Counted from the first letter of the stretch, positions 6,063-14,059 are shown. The stretch is DNA of 14,059 nt from RYN-417 sp043743105 (GCA_043743105.1 JAYTXD010000041.1:1-14059); one strand, 5' to 3'. The notes: generated by a model from the sequence alone, not told the origin. Translations and numbers: made by a program.

Positions 6063-7844
6063 CTAACTGGCTATTTCGAATTCTTTGAGCTGTTCTTTGG
6101 TTTTATCGGTTGGAGTTTTGTTTTGCAGCTGCAATAACTGAGCGTAGATACCGCTAGTCTTGGCAAGATCTTTGGGGCTACCTATTTCGCCCACTCTACC
6201 CTTACTTATGGTGATGATTTGATTAACGCTTTGAATGGTACTAAGGCGATGGGCAATAATAATTGTTGTCCGGCCTTTCATGAGCCGTTCTAAAGCCTCT
6301 TGCACCATGGCCTCGCTTTTGCTGTCGAGACTGCTGGTAGCTTCATCCAGAATTAAAATTGGTGCGTCTTTAAGTAAAGCGCGCGCAATGGCAATACGCT
6401 GTTTTTGACCACCACTGAGCTTAAGTCCACGCTCGCCAATCTCGGTTTGGTAGCCCTTTTCAAAATGCTTAATAAACTCATCCGCGTTAGCCGCTTTAGC
6501 TGCGGCATAAACGTCGGCTTCCGAAGCTGTAGGGTTAGCATAGCTAATGTTCTCGTGAATTGTACCACTAAAAAGTGCCGGGTCTTGGAACACCACGCCA
6601 ATGCTGCCGCGTAATGACTCCTGAGTAACCTCACTAATATCTTGGTTATCAATGCAAATACTGCCCGACTGGGGCTCGTACAAGCGCATCAGCAAACTCG
6701 TAATTGTTGTTTTACCTTCACCCGACTCGCCTACCAATGCCACCTTACTATCTGAATCAATGCTAAAAGTTAAATCTTTTAAGACTGGCTCGTTATCGTA
6801 GGCAAATGTCACACCGCTAAACTCAATGCCGCCTTTTTTTATAACTAGAGGCAAAGCACCTACCTTGTCGGTAAACTCAGGACGTTCATCCATAGCCTTA
6901 AAGTAGTCTTTGGTGTTAGCAATAGCACGTTGGAACCTATCAACAATAAAGCTGATGCTAAATATTGGGATACGTATAAGCGCAGCATATTGGATAAGTA
7001 AAACCATCTCGCCAATGGTATAGCGACCGCGTGCCGTCTCTATAAATATAAAGGTGTAAATACCAAGAAAAATAATATTTAAGACAATACGCCGGCGTAA
7101 GTCCTGCATATGCCAAAACCTACTTTGTGGATGGGTAGTATCGATTGTTTTTTGCATATGTTTGTTAAAAAACTTGAGCTCACGTGTTTCTTGGATAAAG
7201 CTTTTGACAACTCGCACTTGTCCAACGCTTTCGGCAAAACGCCCACTTGCTATGTCTAGGTTCTTGTTAATTTTGTGTTGAAAATCTTGCCACTTGGTGC
7301 TCGTTTTGGTGGTCATCAAAATAAAAATTGGGTACAAAACAGAAAGCATAAGACCCACCTGCCACGAATAGTAAAAAACGATTACAAGCGAAAATACCGT
7401 ACTAAATACAAACTGCAAAAAGTTATTGCTAAGCACCTGCATAAAATCACCGACTTGGGTAATGCCACGGCTCATTTGGTTGATAATTTTGCCTGTTAGC
7501 TCTGTGTCAAAGTAACGCTGTGGTAGCGTAAGCAGATGCTTGTAGTAACGGTTAGATAAAATTGCCGTAAGCCGTACACCCATAATGTCACCAAAGTAGC
7601 CGCTTATATTACCCAGTATCGTTTGACCAAGGTCGGTAATAAAAATGAGCACTGCAAAAATAGCAACCAGCCTGACGTTGGCGTGTCCTCCTGCCGCAAG
7701 CTTTGTAATTTGATCGACCGCACCCTTGGTAAGAATTGGCTGTAACTGTCCAACAAACGCCAATAAAATTGTAAGTAGCGAAATGCCGATGTATAGCGGC
7801 CATAGCTCGCGGGTAAACTTAATAATTCGCCACAAATGTTTCAC
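6063..7844 (-). CDS. ABC exporter, fused membrane and ATPase domains
   Basis: A 593-residue half-size ABC exporter (MsbA/BmrA/LmrA type) that should work as a homodimer in the cytoplasmic membrane. The N-terminal six-helix membrane domain covers about 1-320. The ATPase domain shows Walker A GESGEGKTT from 372, the Q-loop FQDP, the signature LSGGQ from 476, Walker B ILILDE ending at E501 (catalytic glutamate), the D-loop SSLD, and the switch H532. All catalytic residues are intact. The substrate could be lipid, peptide or drug and cannot be read from sequence. The start is taken as GTG at 7842-7844, overlapping the DUF2207 stop by one base (TAGTG); a TTG six bases upstream is an alternative. 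The ribosome site is the GGGGGCGG in the last glycine codons of the preceding gene. It is the last gene of the alaX-pheST operon; no clear terminator follows. Confidence 0.93.
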   Translation of the reverse strand: MKHLWRIIKFTRELWPLYIGISLLTILLAFVGQLQPILTKGAVDQITKLAAGGHANVRLVAIFAVLIFITDLGQTILGNISGYFGDIMGVRLTAILSNRYYKHLLTLPQRYFDTELTGKIINQMSRGITQVGDFMQVLSNNFLQFVFSTVFSLVIVFYYSWQVGLMLSVLYPIFILMTTKTSTKWQDFQHKINKNLDIASGRFAESVGQVRVVKSFIQETRELKFFNKHMQKTIDTTHPQSRFWHMQDLRRRIVLNIIFLGIYTFIFIETARGRYTIGEMVLLIQYAALIRIPIFSISFIVDRFQRAIANTKDYFKAMDERPEFTDKVGALPLVIKKGGIEFSGVTFAYDNEPVLKDLTFSIDSDSKVALVGESGEGKTTITSLLMRLYEPQSGSICIDNQDISEVTQESLRGSIGVVFQDPALFSGTIHENISYANPTASEADVYAAAKAANADEFIKHFEKGYQTEIGERGLKLSGGQKQRIAIARALLKDAPILILDEATSSLDSKSEAMVQEALERLMKGRTTIIIAHRLSTIQSVNQIITISKGRVGEIGSPKDLAKTSGIYAQLLQLQNKTPTDKTKEQLKEFEIAS

Positions 7845-9628
7845 TACCAACCGCCCCCACCACCACCGCCACCACCACCGCCAGAAAAGCCGCCCCCACC
7901 AGAAAATCCCGAGCTGCCACTAGAGCTTGGTGAACTAAACGCTACAGAGTTCACTGAAGCCATAGAGCTATTGAGGCTACCAATAAATAGGCCAGTGTTA
8001 AAAACGCTCCAGTTGCCACTGTACCAATCTGGAGGGGTACGATATATGTCTTTAAACTGGTTGGCCCAAGCTGTTTCAACACCTAGTACCATGGCGTACG
8101 GCAAAAGTTTTTCGAATAAATCAACGGTTTTTTGTGGCGCCGTATGCCCTGCCGCATATGGTGCATTGGGGCTTTGAAGCATGGCAATGCGATCTTTTTC
8201 GGCAGTATTAAGGTATAGCCTTAGGCCATTAATTTTGTCCTTGGTATCTACCCCTTTTTGAGTGCGAGCTGACATAAAAAATCCAAAAAAAAATGACAAT
8301 ATACCGCCAGCTATCATACCTACGCCGAGGCCCGGCACTCCGCCTGATACAAATATTCCGAGTAAAAACAGCACACCGCCAATAACAAACAGCCTGCCAC
8401 CTGCGGTCAGCGGATTAGAAACAAAATAACCTTTTGTGATCATACCTTCAGATACATCTTTTTGCGCTGCCTTAGCAACAAGATAAAACTTATTTTTAAG
8501 ACTATCGAGCGCAACAACCAATCCAGCAACCTGCGGGTTAAAAGTAGCATCTGCCGTTGAGCCAAGTAAACCATTTAGTACCTTTTTTTCGTAAGGCAAA
8601 AGCTCTGTCTCATCTTTGCCGGTAAATTCAAAACTATAGGTTGGGGCGTCTTTGCCAATCAGTCGGTCCTTTTTTGTTTCGATAATTTTAATGTAGCCTC
8701 TAACAGCTAAGTCCACAATGGTAGCGCTCATATCATTGTTATCTGCCCTAAAGTCCATAATAGTACCAACTTCCATTGGCTTTAAGCCATCTGGCACATC
8801 ATATTCTGGCACAATAGTTCCTGCACCTTTGGGGTCACGCCCAAATTTGCGCCACCGTCGAAACGCATATATACCAGCAACAAAAGGTACCACAACAAGC
8901 GCCGCAATATTAAGGCCATATTCGCGCATGTAGTCGCTAAAACCAAGTGGCGTAAAGTAGCCCTTTTGGAAACCCGCAACAATGGTTAATGTTTCGCCAT
9001 ATCCTAACGTGCGTGTCGTTTCTGACACTAAATCCTTACTCACAAAAAAAATCGTACAGCCATCTTCCGACTTTGAGCTTGCACTAAAAGCGCCCGCATA
9101 ACAAAGCGGTTTGTTGTTGCTTTTATTTAAGCCTCTAGGCAAATGCAGTTTTAATGAAACATGTTCAATTTTTTGCAACCATTCCGTACCGTTAATGTCC
9201 CAATATAACTCATCGTGGTCGTCAAAAAACGTTATGGCATTATTGAGCGTGTAGTCGATTGTGTATTGTTGGTTGCCCGTTACTATACTGCTTGGGCTGC
9301 CAATCTTAAGCACGGTATTGCCATTGTCGTTATACGTTGTGTACTGCGCAGGAGCACCTGTAGTAGAAGTAACTTTATTTATTTTTAATTTAAGTGAGTG
9401 TGTCTTATAAGACTTCGGAACGGCGCGTAAAATACCGTGATTATTGTCATTAAAAGTAAGGTCGATCTTTTCGACAATATGTAACTGCCCTTGTTGATCG
9501 ACATTACTGAGGGTGTAGTCAGCATCAAAGTTATGTATAACGAAATCTTGCGTGCTAGCGTGTACTTTGCCTAGGCTTAATGTAATGAGCAGAAGTGGCA
9601 ATAGCACTAAGAGGAGCAGCTTTTTCAT
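7844..9628 (-). CDS. DUF2207-family membrane protein, glycine-rich C terminus
   Basis: A 594-residue predicted membrane protein matching the DUF2207 pattern. It has a signal peptide (basic MKK, a leucine-rich core, likely cleavage after VHA at residue 24) and an extracytoplasmic beta-rich domain at about 25-235. That domain carries C175 and C190, which could form a disulfide. Next come TM1 at 239-255 ending in RRWRKFGRDP, a cytosolic domain at about 260-405, paired TM2 and TM3 at about 413-430 and 433-451, a further soluble region, and a tail of Ser/Gly ending in eleven glycines and a tryptophan. The biochemical role of the family is not known. The ATG at 9626-9628 overlaps the pheT stop (ATGA) and its own stop overlaps the ABC start, so its expression is tied to both. 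Pairing with an ABC exporter may mean a shared envelope task, which is inference. Confidence 0.9.
   Translation of the reverse strand: MKKLLLLVLLPLLLITLSLGKVHASTQDFVIHNFDADYTLSNVDQQGQLHIVEKIDLTFNDNNHGILRAVPKSYKTHSLKLKINKVTSTTGAPAQYTTYNDNGNTVLKIGSPSSIVTGNQQYTIDYTLNNAITFFDDHDELYWDINGTEWLQKIEHVSLKLHLPRGLNKSNNKPLCYAGAFSASSKSEDGCTIFFVSKDLVSETTRTLGYGETLTIVAGFQKGYFTPLGFSDYMREYGLNIAALVVVPFVAGIYAFRRWRKFGRDPKGAGTIVPEYDVPDGLKPMEVGTIMDFRADNNDMSATIVDLAVRGYIKIIETKKDRLIGKDAPTYSFEFTGKDETELLPYEKKVLNGLLGSTADATFNPQVAGLVVALDSLKNKFYLVAKAAQKDVSEGMITKGYFVSNPLTAGGRLFVIGGVLFLLGIFVSGGVPGLGVGMIAGGILSFFFGFFMSARTQKGVDTKDKINGLRLYLNTAEKDRIAMLQSPNAPYAAGHTAPQKTVDLFEKLLPYAMVLGVETAWANQFKDIYRTPPDWYSGNWSVFNTGLFIGSLNSSMASVNSVAFSSPSSSGSSGFSGGGGFSGGGGGGGGGGGW
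7850..7882 (-). repeat. GGN codon repeat encoding eleven glycines
   Basis: Eleven consecutive glycine codons (GGC, GGT and GGG mixed) precede the terminal Trp and stop of DUF2207; a second block of four lies at 7889-7900 after Phe-Ser. The RNA is very G-rich and could form two-tier quadruplexes. The tract could change by units of three through slippage without a frameshift. Confidence 0.85.
7851..7858 (-). promoter_or_regulatory. Ribosome site of the ABC gene inside glycine codons
   Basis: GGGGGCGG on the minus strand is six bases upstream of the GTG start at 7842-7844. It lies within the final glycine codons of DUF2207. It is the only purine-rich signal near this start, so the poly-glycine repeat doubles as translation signal. 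Confidence 0.45.
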
Positions 9629-12126
9629 ATACGCTCAGCTGAGACTTTTTCTTTAAGAATCCGCGCAACATTATCGAGCAGAGTATTTACTTCAGTAGTA
9701 ACAAGTGTGCGGGCTGGATGACTAAGCGTTACTCGGTAAGTGTAGCGTAAAATGCCTGCACTCGGTGCGTAAATGTTTTGGCTACTTATAGTGCACGCGA
9801 AACCATGGTTACTGCTTTCTTGGTTTACCGCCTCTACTAGTGCATCGGTAATTGTTTTGTACGCTGTTTCACTCCCTACTTGGAGAGTTATATCTTGGCT
9901 TTGTGATGGAAAGCGCGAGGTTACTTTATAACCGAGCGGTTTTCTACACTGTGCAAATGCCTCAAGGCTAAGTTCAAAACCAGCACTGTGAGTTGGCAGT
10001 TTAAGATTCTTACGAACCTCGTCACGGTATTCACCAATTTGGCCAAACAACGTACCTGTTTCGGCATCATACACAAGGGCTGAGCGCTTCCAGTCAAACG
10101 GCTTGGTTACAGGGTATGGCATGTCTTCTTGTATCGGGCCATATGCAAGTACAATACCAAGCTTGTGGGCTAAAAAGTCGAGGTAATGACGCGCCTGATA
10201 AAATACTGCGCCTTCTGGAGCCGATTTGTCATTGGCTGCATAAACCATTGTTACCATATTGAGCTCTTTTGGTACGTTTTCTTCTGTCATACCGTGCTGT
10301 TTTACGTGCGATTTATTAAGCTCAAACAGCGCAAACTCATCGTATCCAGCACGAAGGTTCATATGTACTTTGTCTAGTAAAGATGGCGTAATACTCATTC
10401 TATAAAACTGCAAGTCAGGACTCAATGCATTTCGTAACGCATAGGCTTGGTCCTCTGGCTGGCCAACTTTTTTCAACAGATTACCGTGTACAAAACTATA
10501 AGTCAAAACTTCATTTGCGCCTGCTTCAGCTAATATTGTCCGTATGTCATGTTTAAGCGTCAGGTGTTCGTCATATGGTGCTGCTTTTGCACTACGAGCT
10601 GGCAATGCAACCGGCAAGTTTTCAAAACCATATAGGCGCCCGACTTCTTCAACAATGTCTTCTGGCATTTCAATATCTGTACGCCAAAAAGGTGGTTTTA
10701 TATGCAAATGATTTTTGTCAGCTGGTACGGTTTTTATGGTAAATTCGACGTTTTCCAGAAGTTTCGTTATGTCAGCAAGGCTTAATCTACTGCCTAAACG
10801 TTCGTTAATAAACTCAGCGGTAACAGTAACGTCCGCCGGTTCATTTAATATGCTATGGACATCATAAACGCTGCTCGTTTGTTTGGCCCCTGCCAGTTCC
10901 ATTAAATTTTTCATGGCATACCAAACTACCCGTGAATTTTGGAGAGCGCTTTGGCCTTTGGTAAAACGTGTAGATGCATCACTAAATATTCCGTGATGCA
11001 TTGAGCTTCTCCGAACGGTGTACATGTCAAAGTTGGCGCACTCAATAACAATATTTTTAGTATTAAGATCTACTTCAGTTTCACTGCCACCCATAATTGC
11101 CGCCAAGCCTACTGGTTTTTCAGTATTTGCGATAACGATATCAGCTTCAGTTAACGTAACGGTTTTTCCATTCAAAAGTGCAAGTGTCTCACCTTTTTGA
11201 GCCATACGAGCTATTAATGTAGAGCCCAGTTTATCCGCATCATATGCGTGCAACGGCTGGCTTGTGAGCGCCATAATATAATTCGTTATATCCACGACAT
11301 TGTTTATGGTTTTCATGCCCATACGAGCCAATGCAGCCTGTAGCCACACTGGGCTTTTACTAACTGTTATATTGCTCATTGCAACCGCCATTAAATGCGG
11401 CACCAATGTGCCAGCTTCATTTTTTATTGACAGTTTTACATCATTTTTATTCTCAAATTCTGGTTCGCTCAACCACCAGTCCGGACTTTTAAATCTAAGT
11501 CCGTTTATACCGGCTAATTCGCGCGCAATGCCAAGCACACCGAAACAATCCGGACGGTGCGTAAACATTTTATTTTCAAAATCCAGCACTAAGTCATCCA
11601 TACCGAAATATGATACAAATGGCTCCCCAGGTTTTGGCGAGCGGCCAGCATCACGAGCGTCTATTTCTAAGATACCGTCGTGGTCGTCAGAAATACCAAG
11701 TTCTTTGGCGCTTGCAAGCATGCCGTTGCTTATAACTCCACGCAGCTCACGTGCGCCTAAAACAAATGGTTCTGTGTCGTTATAACTTGCTGGTACGGTT
11801 GCACCAGGCGGTAGCCAAACTACGAATAAGCCGTCACGCACATTTGGTGCGCCACAAACAACTTGAATAAGGCCTGTGTCGTTACGATTCGCATCTTTGA
11901 TTACACCGCCATCGTCAATCATGCATATGTGCAAACGATCAGCATCCGGGTGATCTGAAACGGTTACAATCTTAACGACTACTGCGCCGCTATACCGTGG
12001 TGCCCAATCTATCACTTCTTCAATACCGCCTAGCTGTGCACCGGCTTTAGCTACGATTTTCTCATGAGCAATCGACTTCAAATCCACATTGCTATAGTAC
12101 TGGGCAAGATTTAAGCTGAATTTCAT
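9625..12126 (-). CDS. pheT: Phenylalanyl-tRNA synthetase beta subunit
   Basis: An 833-residue beta chain of the (alpha-beta)2 enzyme that charges tRNA(Phe). Domains in order: the N-terminal region; an EMAP-like tRNA-binding domain at about 44-155 (DHPDADRLH, VVCGAPN, LRGVISNGML); the HRPDCFGVLGIARELAG segment at 190-206; the B3/B4 editing domain with PLHAYDADKL at 291-300, which removes Tyr misattached to tRNA(Phe); the catalytic-like fold with FSDASTRFTKG at 381-391; B5 at about 430-505 ending in EDIVEEVGRLYGFENLP; and the C-terminal ferredoxin-fold anticodon-binding domain (SRFPSQSQDITLQV). Length is slightly above the usual ~800. The ATG at 12124-12126 overlaps the pheS stop by four bases, with AAGG eight bases upstream. 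Such coupling suits equal subunit production. Identification is secure. Confidence 0.97.
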   Translation of the reverse strand: MKFSLNLAQYYSNVDLKSIAHEKIVAKAGAQLGGIEEVIDWAPRYSGAVVVKIVTVSDHPDADRLHICMIDDGGVIKDANRNDTGLIQVVCGAPNVRDGLFVVWLPPGATVPASYNDTEPFVLGARELRGVISNGMLASAKELGISDDHDGILEIDARDAGRSPKPGEPFVSYFGMDDLVLDFENKMFTHRPDCFGVLGIARELAGINGLRFKSPDWWLSEPEFENKNDVKLSIKNEAGTLVPHLMAVAMSNITVSKSPVWLQAALARMGMKTINNVVDITNYIMALTSQPLHAYDADKLGSTLIARMAQKGETLALLNGKTVTLTEADIVIANTEKPVGLAAIMGGSETEVDLNTKNIVIECANFDMYTVRRSSMHHGIFSDASTRFTKGQSALQNSRVVWYAMKNLMELAGAKQTSSVYDVHSILNEPADVTVTAEFINERLGSRLSLADITKLLENVEFTIKTVPADKNHLHIKPPFWRTDIEMPEDIVEEVGRLYGFENLPVALPARSAKAAPYDEHLTLKHDIRTILAEAGANEVLTYSFVHGNLLKKVGQPEDQAYALRNALSPDLQFYRMSITPSLLDKVHMNLRAGYDEFALFELNKSHVKQHGMTEENVPKELNMVTMVYAANDKSAPEGAVFYQARHYLDFLAHKLGIVLAYGPIQEDMPYPVTKPFDWKRSALVYDAETGTLFGQIGEYRDEVRKNLKLPTHSAGFELSLEAFAQCRKPLGYKVTSRFPSQSQDITLQVGSETAYKTITDALVEAVNQESSNHGFACTISSQNIYAPSAGILRYTYRVTLSHPARTLVTTEVNTLLDNVARILKEKVSAERI

Positions 12127-13157
12127 GAAAATTGCCTTAAAAATTCTAGTTTAGCTGATTCGAAGTGCCGTATATCTTCAATGCCGTATTTCAACAGAAC
12201 TAATCGTTCCAAACCACCCCCCCATGCAAAACCGGTGTATATATTTGGGTCAATGCCAGCCATTTTTAGTACATTCGGGTTTACCATTCCACAACCTAAA
12301 AGTTCCAGCCACATGTCAGCTTCGGTGTTACCTTTTCTTAATATTTCAGGCCTTTCAATGGCAAATTCAAAAGATGGTTCAGTAAATGGAAAATAAAATG
12401 GCTGTAACTTGGTTCGTAGCTCCTGCCCAAAATACTCATTCATGAATGCTCCAAGTGTAGCTATGAGGTTTCCCACGTTTATGCCTCTGCCAACTACCAT
12501 TCCTTCGTATTGGTAAAAGGTGTGTTCGTGGGTGACATCAATGTCTTCATTGCGGTATACGCGTCCTGGGTATAATACGGCAATATTTTCACCTTTTTCT
12601 AACTTGTCTTTGTACATTTTAAGCACGCGGTTCTGCATGGTACTGGTATGCGCTGGAGCCACAAAGCCCTCGACAGTATTAAAAGTGTCGTAATCATCCC
12701 TGGCAGGATGGCCCTCTGGAAAGTTTAAGCTTTCAAACATATGATAGTCATCATCTATCTGGCGAGATTCAATAGTTTCAAAGCCCATACGATTAAATAT
12801 GCTGATAACTAAATCTTGTTCTTTCATAAGTGGGTGAATAGACCCAACCTCCGGACCAAGCAGTCGAGGCTTTTTAGTAACATTAACGTCAAATGGTGCC
12901 GTGACATCAATTGGCGGCAGCTCGTTTGCATGTGCAGCACCCGCCTGTGCAGCGTCAGTTAGTTCTTGTCGTAAGTCGTTAACTACTTTACCAAAAGCAC
13001 CACGCTCATCTGCTGGAAGTGTTTTGAGTTCTTCATACAAAGCCTTAAGTTCAACCGCCTTCAATATATCCGCTTTATTTTCAATCGAATTAAGACGGTC
13101 TAATAGTGTTGCACGTACTTTTTGAATGTTAGCGTTGTCTGCCATATCTTGAGACAT
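12123..13157 (-). CDS. pheS: Phenylalanyl-tRNA synthetase alpha subunit
   Basis: A 344-residue class II synthetase catalytic chain. An N-terminal helical, probably coiled-coil tRNA-binding arm covers about 1-90. The core follows with motif 1 around HPL at 108-110, the AHTSTMQNR segment at 169-177, motif 2 GRVYRNEDIDVTHEHTF at 198-214 with YQYEG, the TEPSFEF strand at 259-265, and motif 3 GFAWGGGLERL at 309-319. Family members usually have FHQ and GMG where this one has FYQ and GGG; these look like lineage variants. The ATG at 13155-13157 has AGGA ten bases upstream. An internal ATG at 13143-13145 (MADNAN) is a possible alternative. It lies 37 bases after alaX and overlaps pheT. It forms the (alpha-beta)2 enzyme with pheT and catalyses Phe-adenylate formation and transfer. 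Confidence 0.97.
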   Translation of the reverse strand: MSQDMADNANIQKVRATLLDRLNSIENKADILKAVELKALYEELKTLPADERGAFGKVVNDLRQELTDAAQAGAAHANELPPIDVTAPFDVNVTKKPRLLGPEVGSIHPLMKEQDLVISIFNRMGFETIESRQIDDDYHMFESLNFPEGHPARDDYDTFNTVEGFVAPAHTSTMQNRVLKMYKDKLEKGENIAVLYPGRVYRNEDIDVTHEHTFYQYEGMVVGRGINVGNLIATLGAFMNEYFGQELRTKLQPFYFPFTEPSFEFAIERPEILRKGNTEADMWLELLGCGMVNPNVLKMAGIDPNIYTGFAWGGGLERLVLLKYGIEDIRHFESAKLEFLRQFS

Positions 13158-13194
13158 TATACAGTGTTCCTGATTTTTTACCCTTACTATTTAG

Positions 13195-13920
13195 TTAGTT
13201 TGTTACCATATATGAAACACGCAGATTCCCGTCTTTTTCTCTGATCTTACGTATTTCCAAAAGACCGATGTCTTTAAGCTCTTTAGCGTGGGTTCCACCG
13301 CACGGTACACCGAAATCTCCATATAAGACAACACGACTGGGCTTATCTACTGGCAAGTTTTGTGGTACATGCCTGCACAGTGCAGCCATTTCGTCTTTCG
13401 TTACAAATTTAATCTTCGTCTCTATGCCACGACTAAGGATTTCTGCCATTTTAGCATTTAGTTTAGCGGTTACAGATTCGATTGTTTCATTCCCTAGGTC
13501 TGCCGTATATTCAACATACGGACCGTCCGGGAAATGATATCCCTTGCCAGGTATCCACGTATACCCAAGCTCGTTTACTGCCATGTCAAGCACATGACCA
13601 CCTGTATGCAGGCGCGTATTTAGCGCCCGCCTATCAGCGTCAACCTTGAGCTGTACAGTTTCGTCGGTCATAAATCTACCACCACTAAAATGTCCGATAT
13701 GCTGCACAGCTCCTTCGCTATAGCGGACTTCTTCTACTGTAAAAACAATGTCTCCCATGGATATAGTCCCTGTGTCATAAGGCTGGCCACCTCCTTGAGG
13801 ATAAAAAACTGTTTTGTCTAAATAAACTATAGCTTTATTTTCTGATTGTTCGACGTCTTCAACATATGCCTCTGCCTCAAGCAACTGCATGTCTCTCGTA
13901 TACATTAAATCTGTAATCAT
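13195..13920 (-). CDS. alaX: AlaX-type trans-editing alanyl-tRNA hydrolase
   Basis: A 241-residue free-standing homologue of the alanyl-tRNA synthetase editing domain; such AlaX proteins deacylate Ser-tRNA(Ala) or Gly-tRNA(Ala) in the cytosol to stop mistranslation. An N-terminal beta domain carries the glycine-rich YPQGGGQPYDTG at 40-51. The zinc site is visible as H105-T-G-G-H109 and C207-G-G-T-H211. The length fits the medium AlaX-M type. The start is the ATG at 13918-13920, five bases after AAGGAG; a GTG at 13926 overlaps that ribosome site and is rejected. It is first in the operon with pheS and pheT, linking proofreading for Ala with Phe charging. Exact substrate (Ser versus Gly) cannot be told. 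Confidence 0.93.
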   Translation of the reverse strand: MITDLMYTRDMQLLEAEAYVEDVEQSENKAIVYLDKTVFYPQGGGQPYDTGTISMGDIVFTVEEVRYSEGAVQHIGHFSGGRFMTDETVQLKVDADRRALNTRLHTGGHVLDMAVNELGYTWIPGKGYHFPDGPYVEYTADLGNETIESVTAKLNAKMAEILSRGIETKIKFVTKDEMAALCRHVPQNLPVDKPSRVVLYGDFGVPCGGTHAKELKDIGLLEIRKIREKDGNLRVSYMVTN

Positions 13921-13925
13921 TGTCA

Positions 13926-13931
13926 CTCCTT
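13926..13931 (-). promoter_or_regulatory. Shine-Dalgarno of alaX
   Basis: AAGGAG on the minus strand stands five bases before the ATG at 13918-13920, ideal spacing. It decides the start in favour of ATG over the in-frame GTG at 13924-13926, which overlaps it. Confidence 0.8.
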
Positions 13932-13937
13932 ATTCTT

Positions 13938-13967
13938 AGTATAGCCCCCCCACCCCCCGCAAAACAA
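13938..13967 (-). promoter_or_regulatory. Probable alaX-pheST promoter with G-tract spacer
   Basis: On the minus strand TATACT (13938-13943) is a good -10, leaving a short leader of roughly 10-12 bases that includes AAGGAG. A weak -35 is TGTTTT (13961-13966, spacing 17) or TTGTTT (13962-13967, spacing 18). The spacer 13944-13960 is nearly all G on this strand: G6, T, G7, then C. Length change of either run would alter the -35/-10 distance. Confidence 0.55.
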
Positions 13968-14004
13968 ATACGCTGGTTTTGGCTAGATGATCTTTGAGGT
14001 TGAA

Positions 14005-14059
14005 TGATTTATCTTTTCTGGAGATATATCTGTAGATACATTGACAGAAAAACAAATCA
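14005..14059. repeat. Long imperfect inverted repeat at the right edge
   Basis: The left arm TGATTTATCTTTTCTG (14005-14020) pairs with CAGAAAAACAAATCA (14045-14059), giving 6 and 7 base pairs around a small internal loop. The 24-base loop holds a smaller AT-rich palindrome, AGATATATCT (14022-14031). It could be a leader structure, a terminator of an upstream gene or an operator. The right arm ends exactly at the window edge, so its full extent is unknown. The rest of 13968-14004 shows nothing recognisable. Confidence 0.5.

Noticed and set aside
7836..8177. Plus-strand ORF beginning with a run of prolines
   Set aside because: It is the antisense of the DUF2207 glycine codons; CCN runs on this strand are a by-product of GGN codons, and it has no ribosome site.
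12123..12125. Alternative genetic code (UGA as glycine) as in some CPR lineages
   Set aside because: TGA ends pheS and pheT exactly where the families should end and where the next gene starts, so the standard code applies.
13927..14059. T-box riboswitch upstream of the alaX-pheST genes
   Set aside because: GGGTGG occurs in the G-tract, but the rest of the T-box bulge (ACCGCG), a specifier loop and an antiterminator are absent, and the likely promoter lies inside this stretch.
1..14059. CRISPR array, insertion sequence, prophage or tRNA gene
   Set aside because: No regularly spaced direct repeats, transposase or phage motifs, or tRNA cloverleaf patterns were seen; nearly all sequence is accounted for by ten compact genes.

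Overview
All ten protein genes in this window lie on the minus strand. Gene content, short spacing and standard stop codons (TGA ends pheS and pheT) suggest a small streamlined bacterium, most likely from the Candidate Phyla Radiation and probably Saccharibacteria (TM7). That placement is inferred from gene mix and protein style; no rRNA is present to confirm it.

In the direction of transcription (right to left) there are three blocks. Block 1 (13967 to 6063) looks like one operon: alaX (Ser/Gly-tRNA(Ala) editing hydrolase), pheS, pheT, a DUF2207 membrane protein, and a complete ABC exporter. pheS/pheT and pheT/DUF2207 overlap by ATGA, and DUF2207/ABC overlap in TAGTG, so translation of the last four genes is probably coupled. 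A likely promoter sits just upstream of alaX. Its 17-base spacer contains an uninterrupted G6-T-G7 tract, an unusual arrangement that could vary in length. Block 2 (6041 to 2464) is a membrane-anchored FKBP-type peptidyl-prolyl isomerase with its own likely promoter, then an RND-family transporter preceded by a near-perfect 20-base palindrome. Block 3 (2302 to 1) is a redox module: a small glutaredoxin/NrdH-like protein behind a near-consensus promoter carrying three CGCTATA half-sites, then thioredoxin reductase with a possible promoter of its own, then a 5' portion of an unrecognised gene that runs off the left edge.

Functionally the window combines phenylalanine charging and alanine proofreading with envelope functions (DUF2207, ABC exporter, RND transporter, anchored FKBP foldase) and a thiol-redox pair. 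I saw no tRNA, rRNA, CRISPR array, insertion sequence or phage gene. The non-coding stretches are short (the longest is 2226-2463) and are described individually. The most interesting signals are regulatory: the G-tract promoter, the half-site cluster, the palindrome, and a poly-glycine coding repeat that also supplies the ribosome binding site of the next gene.
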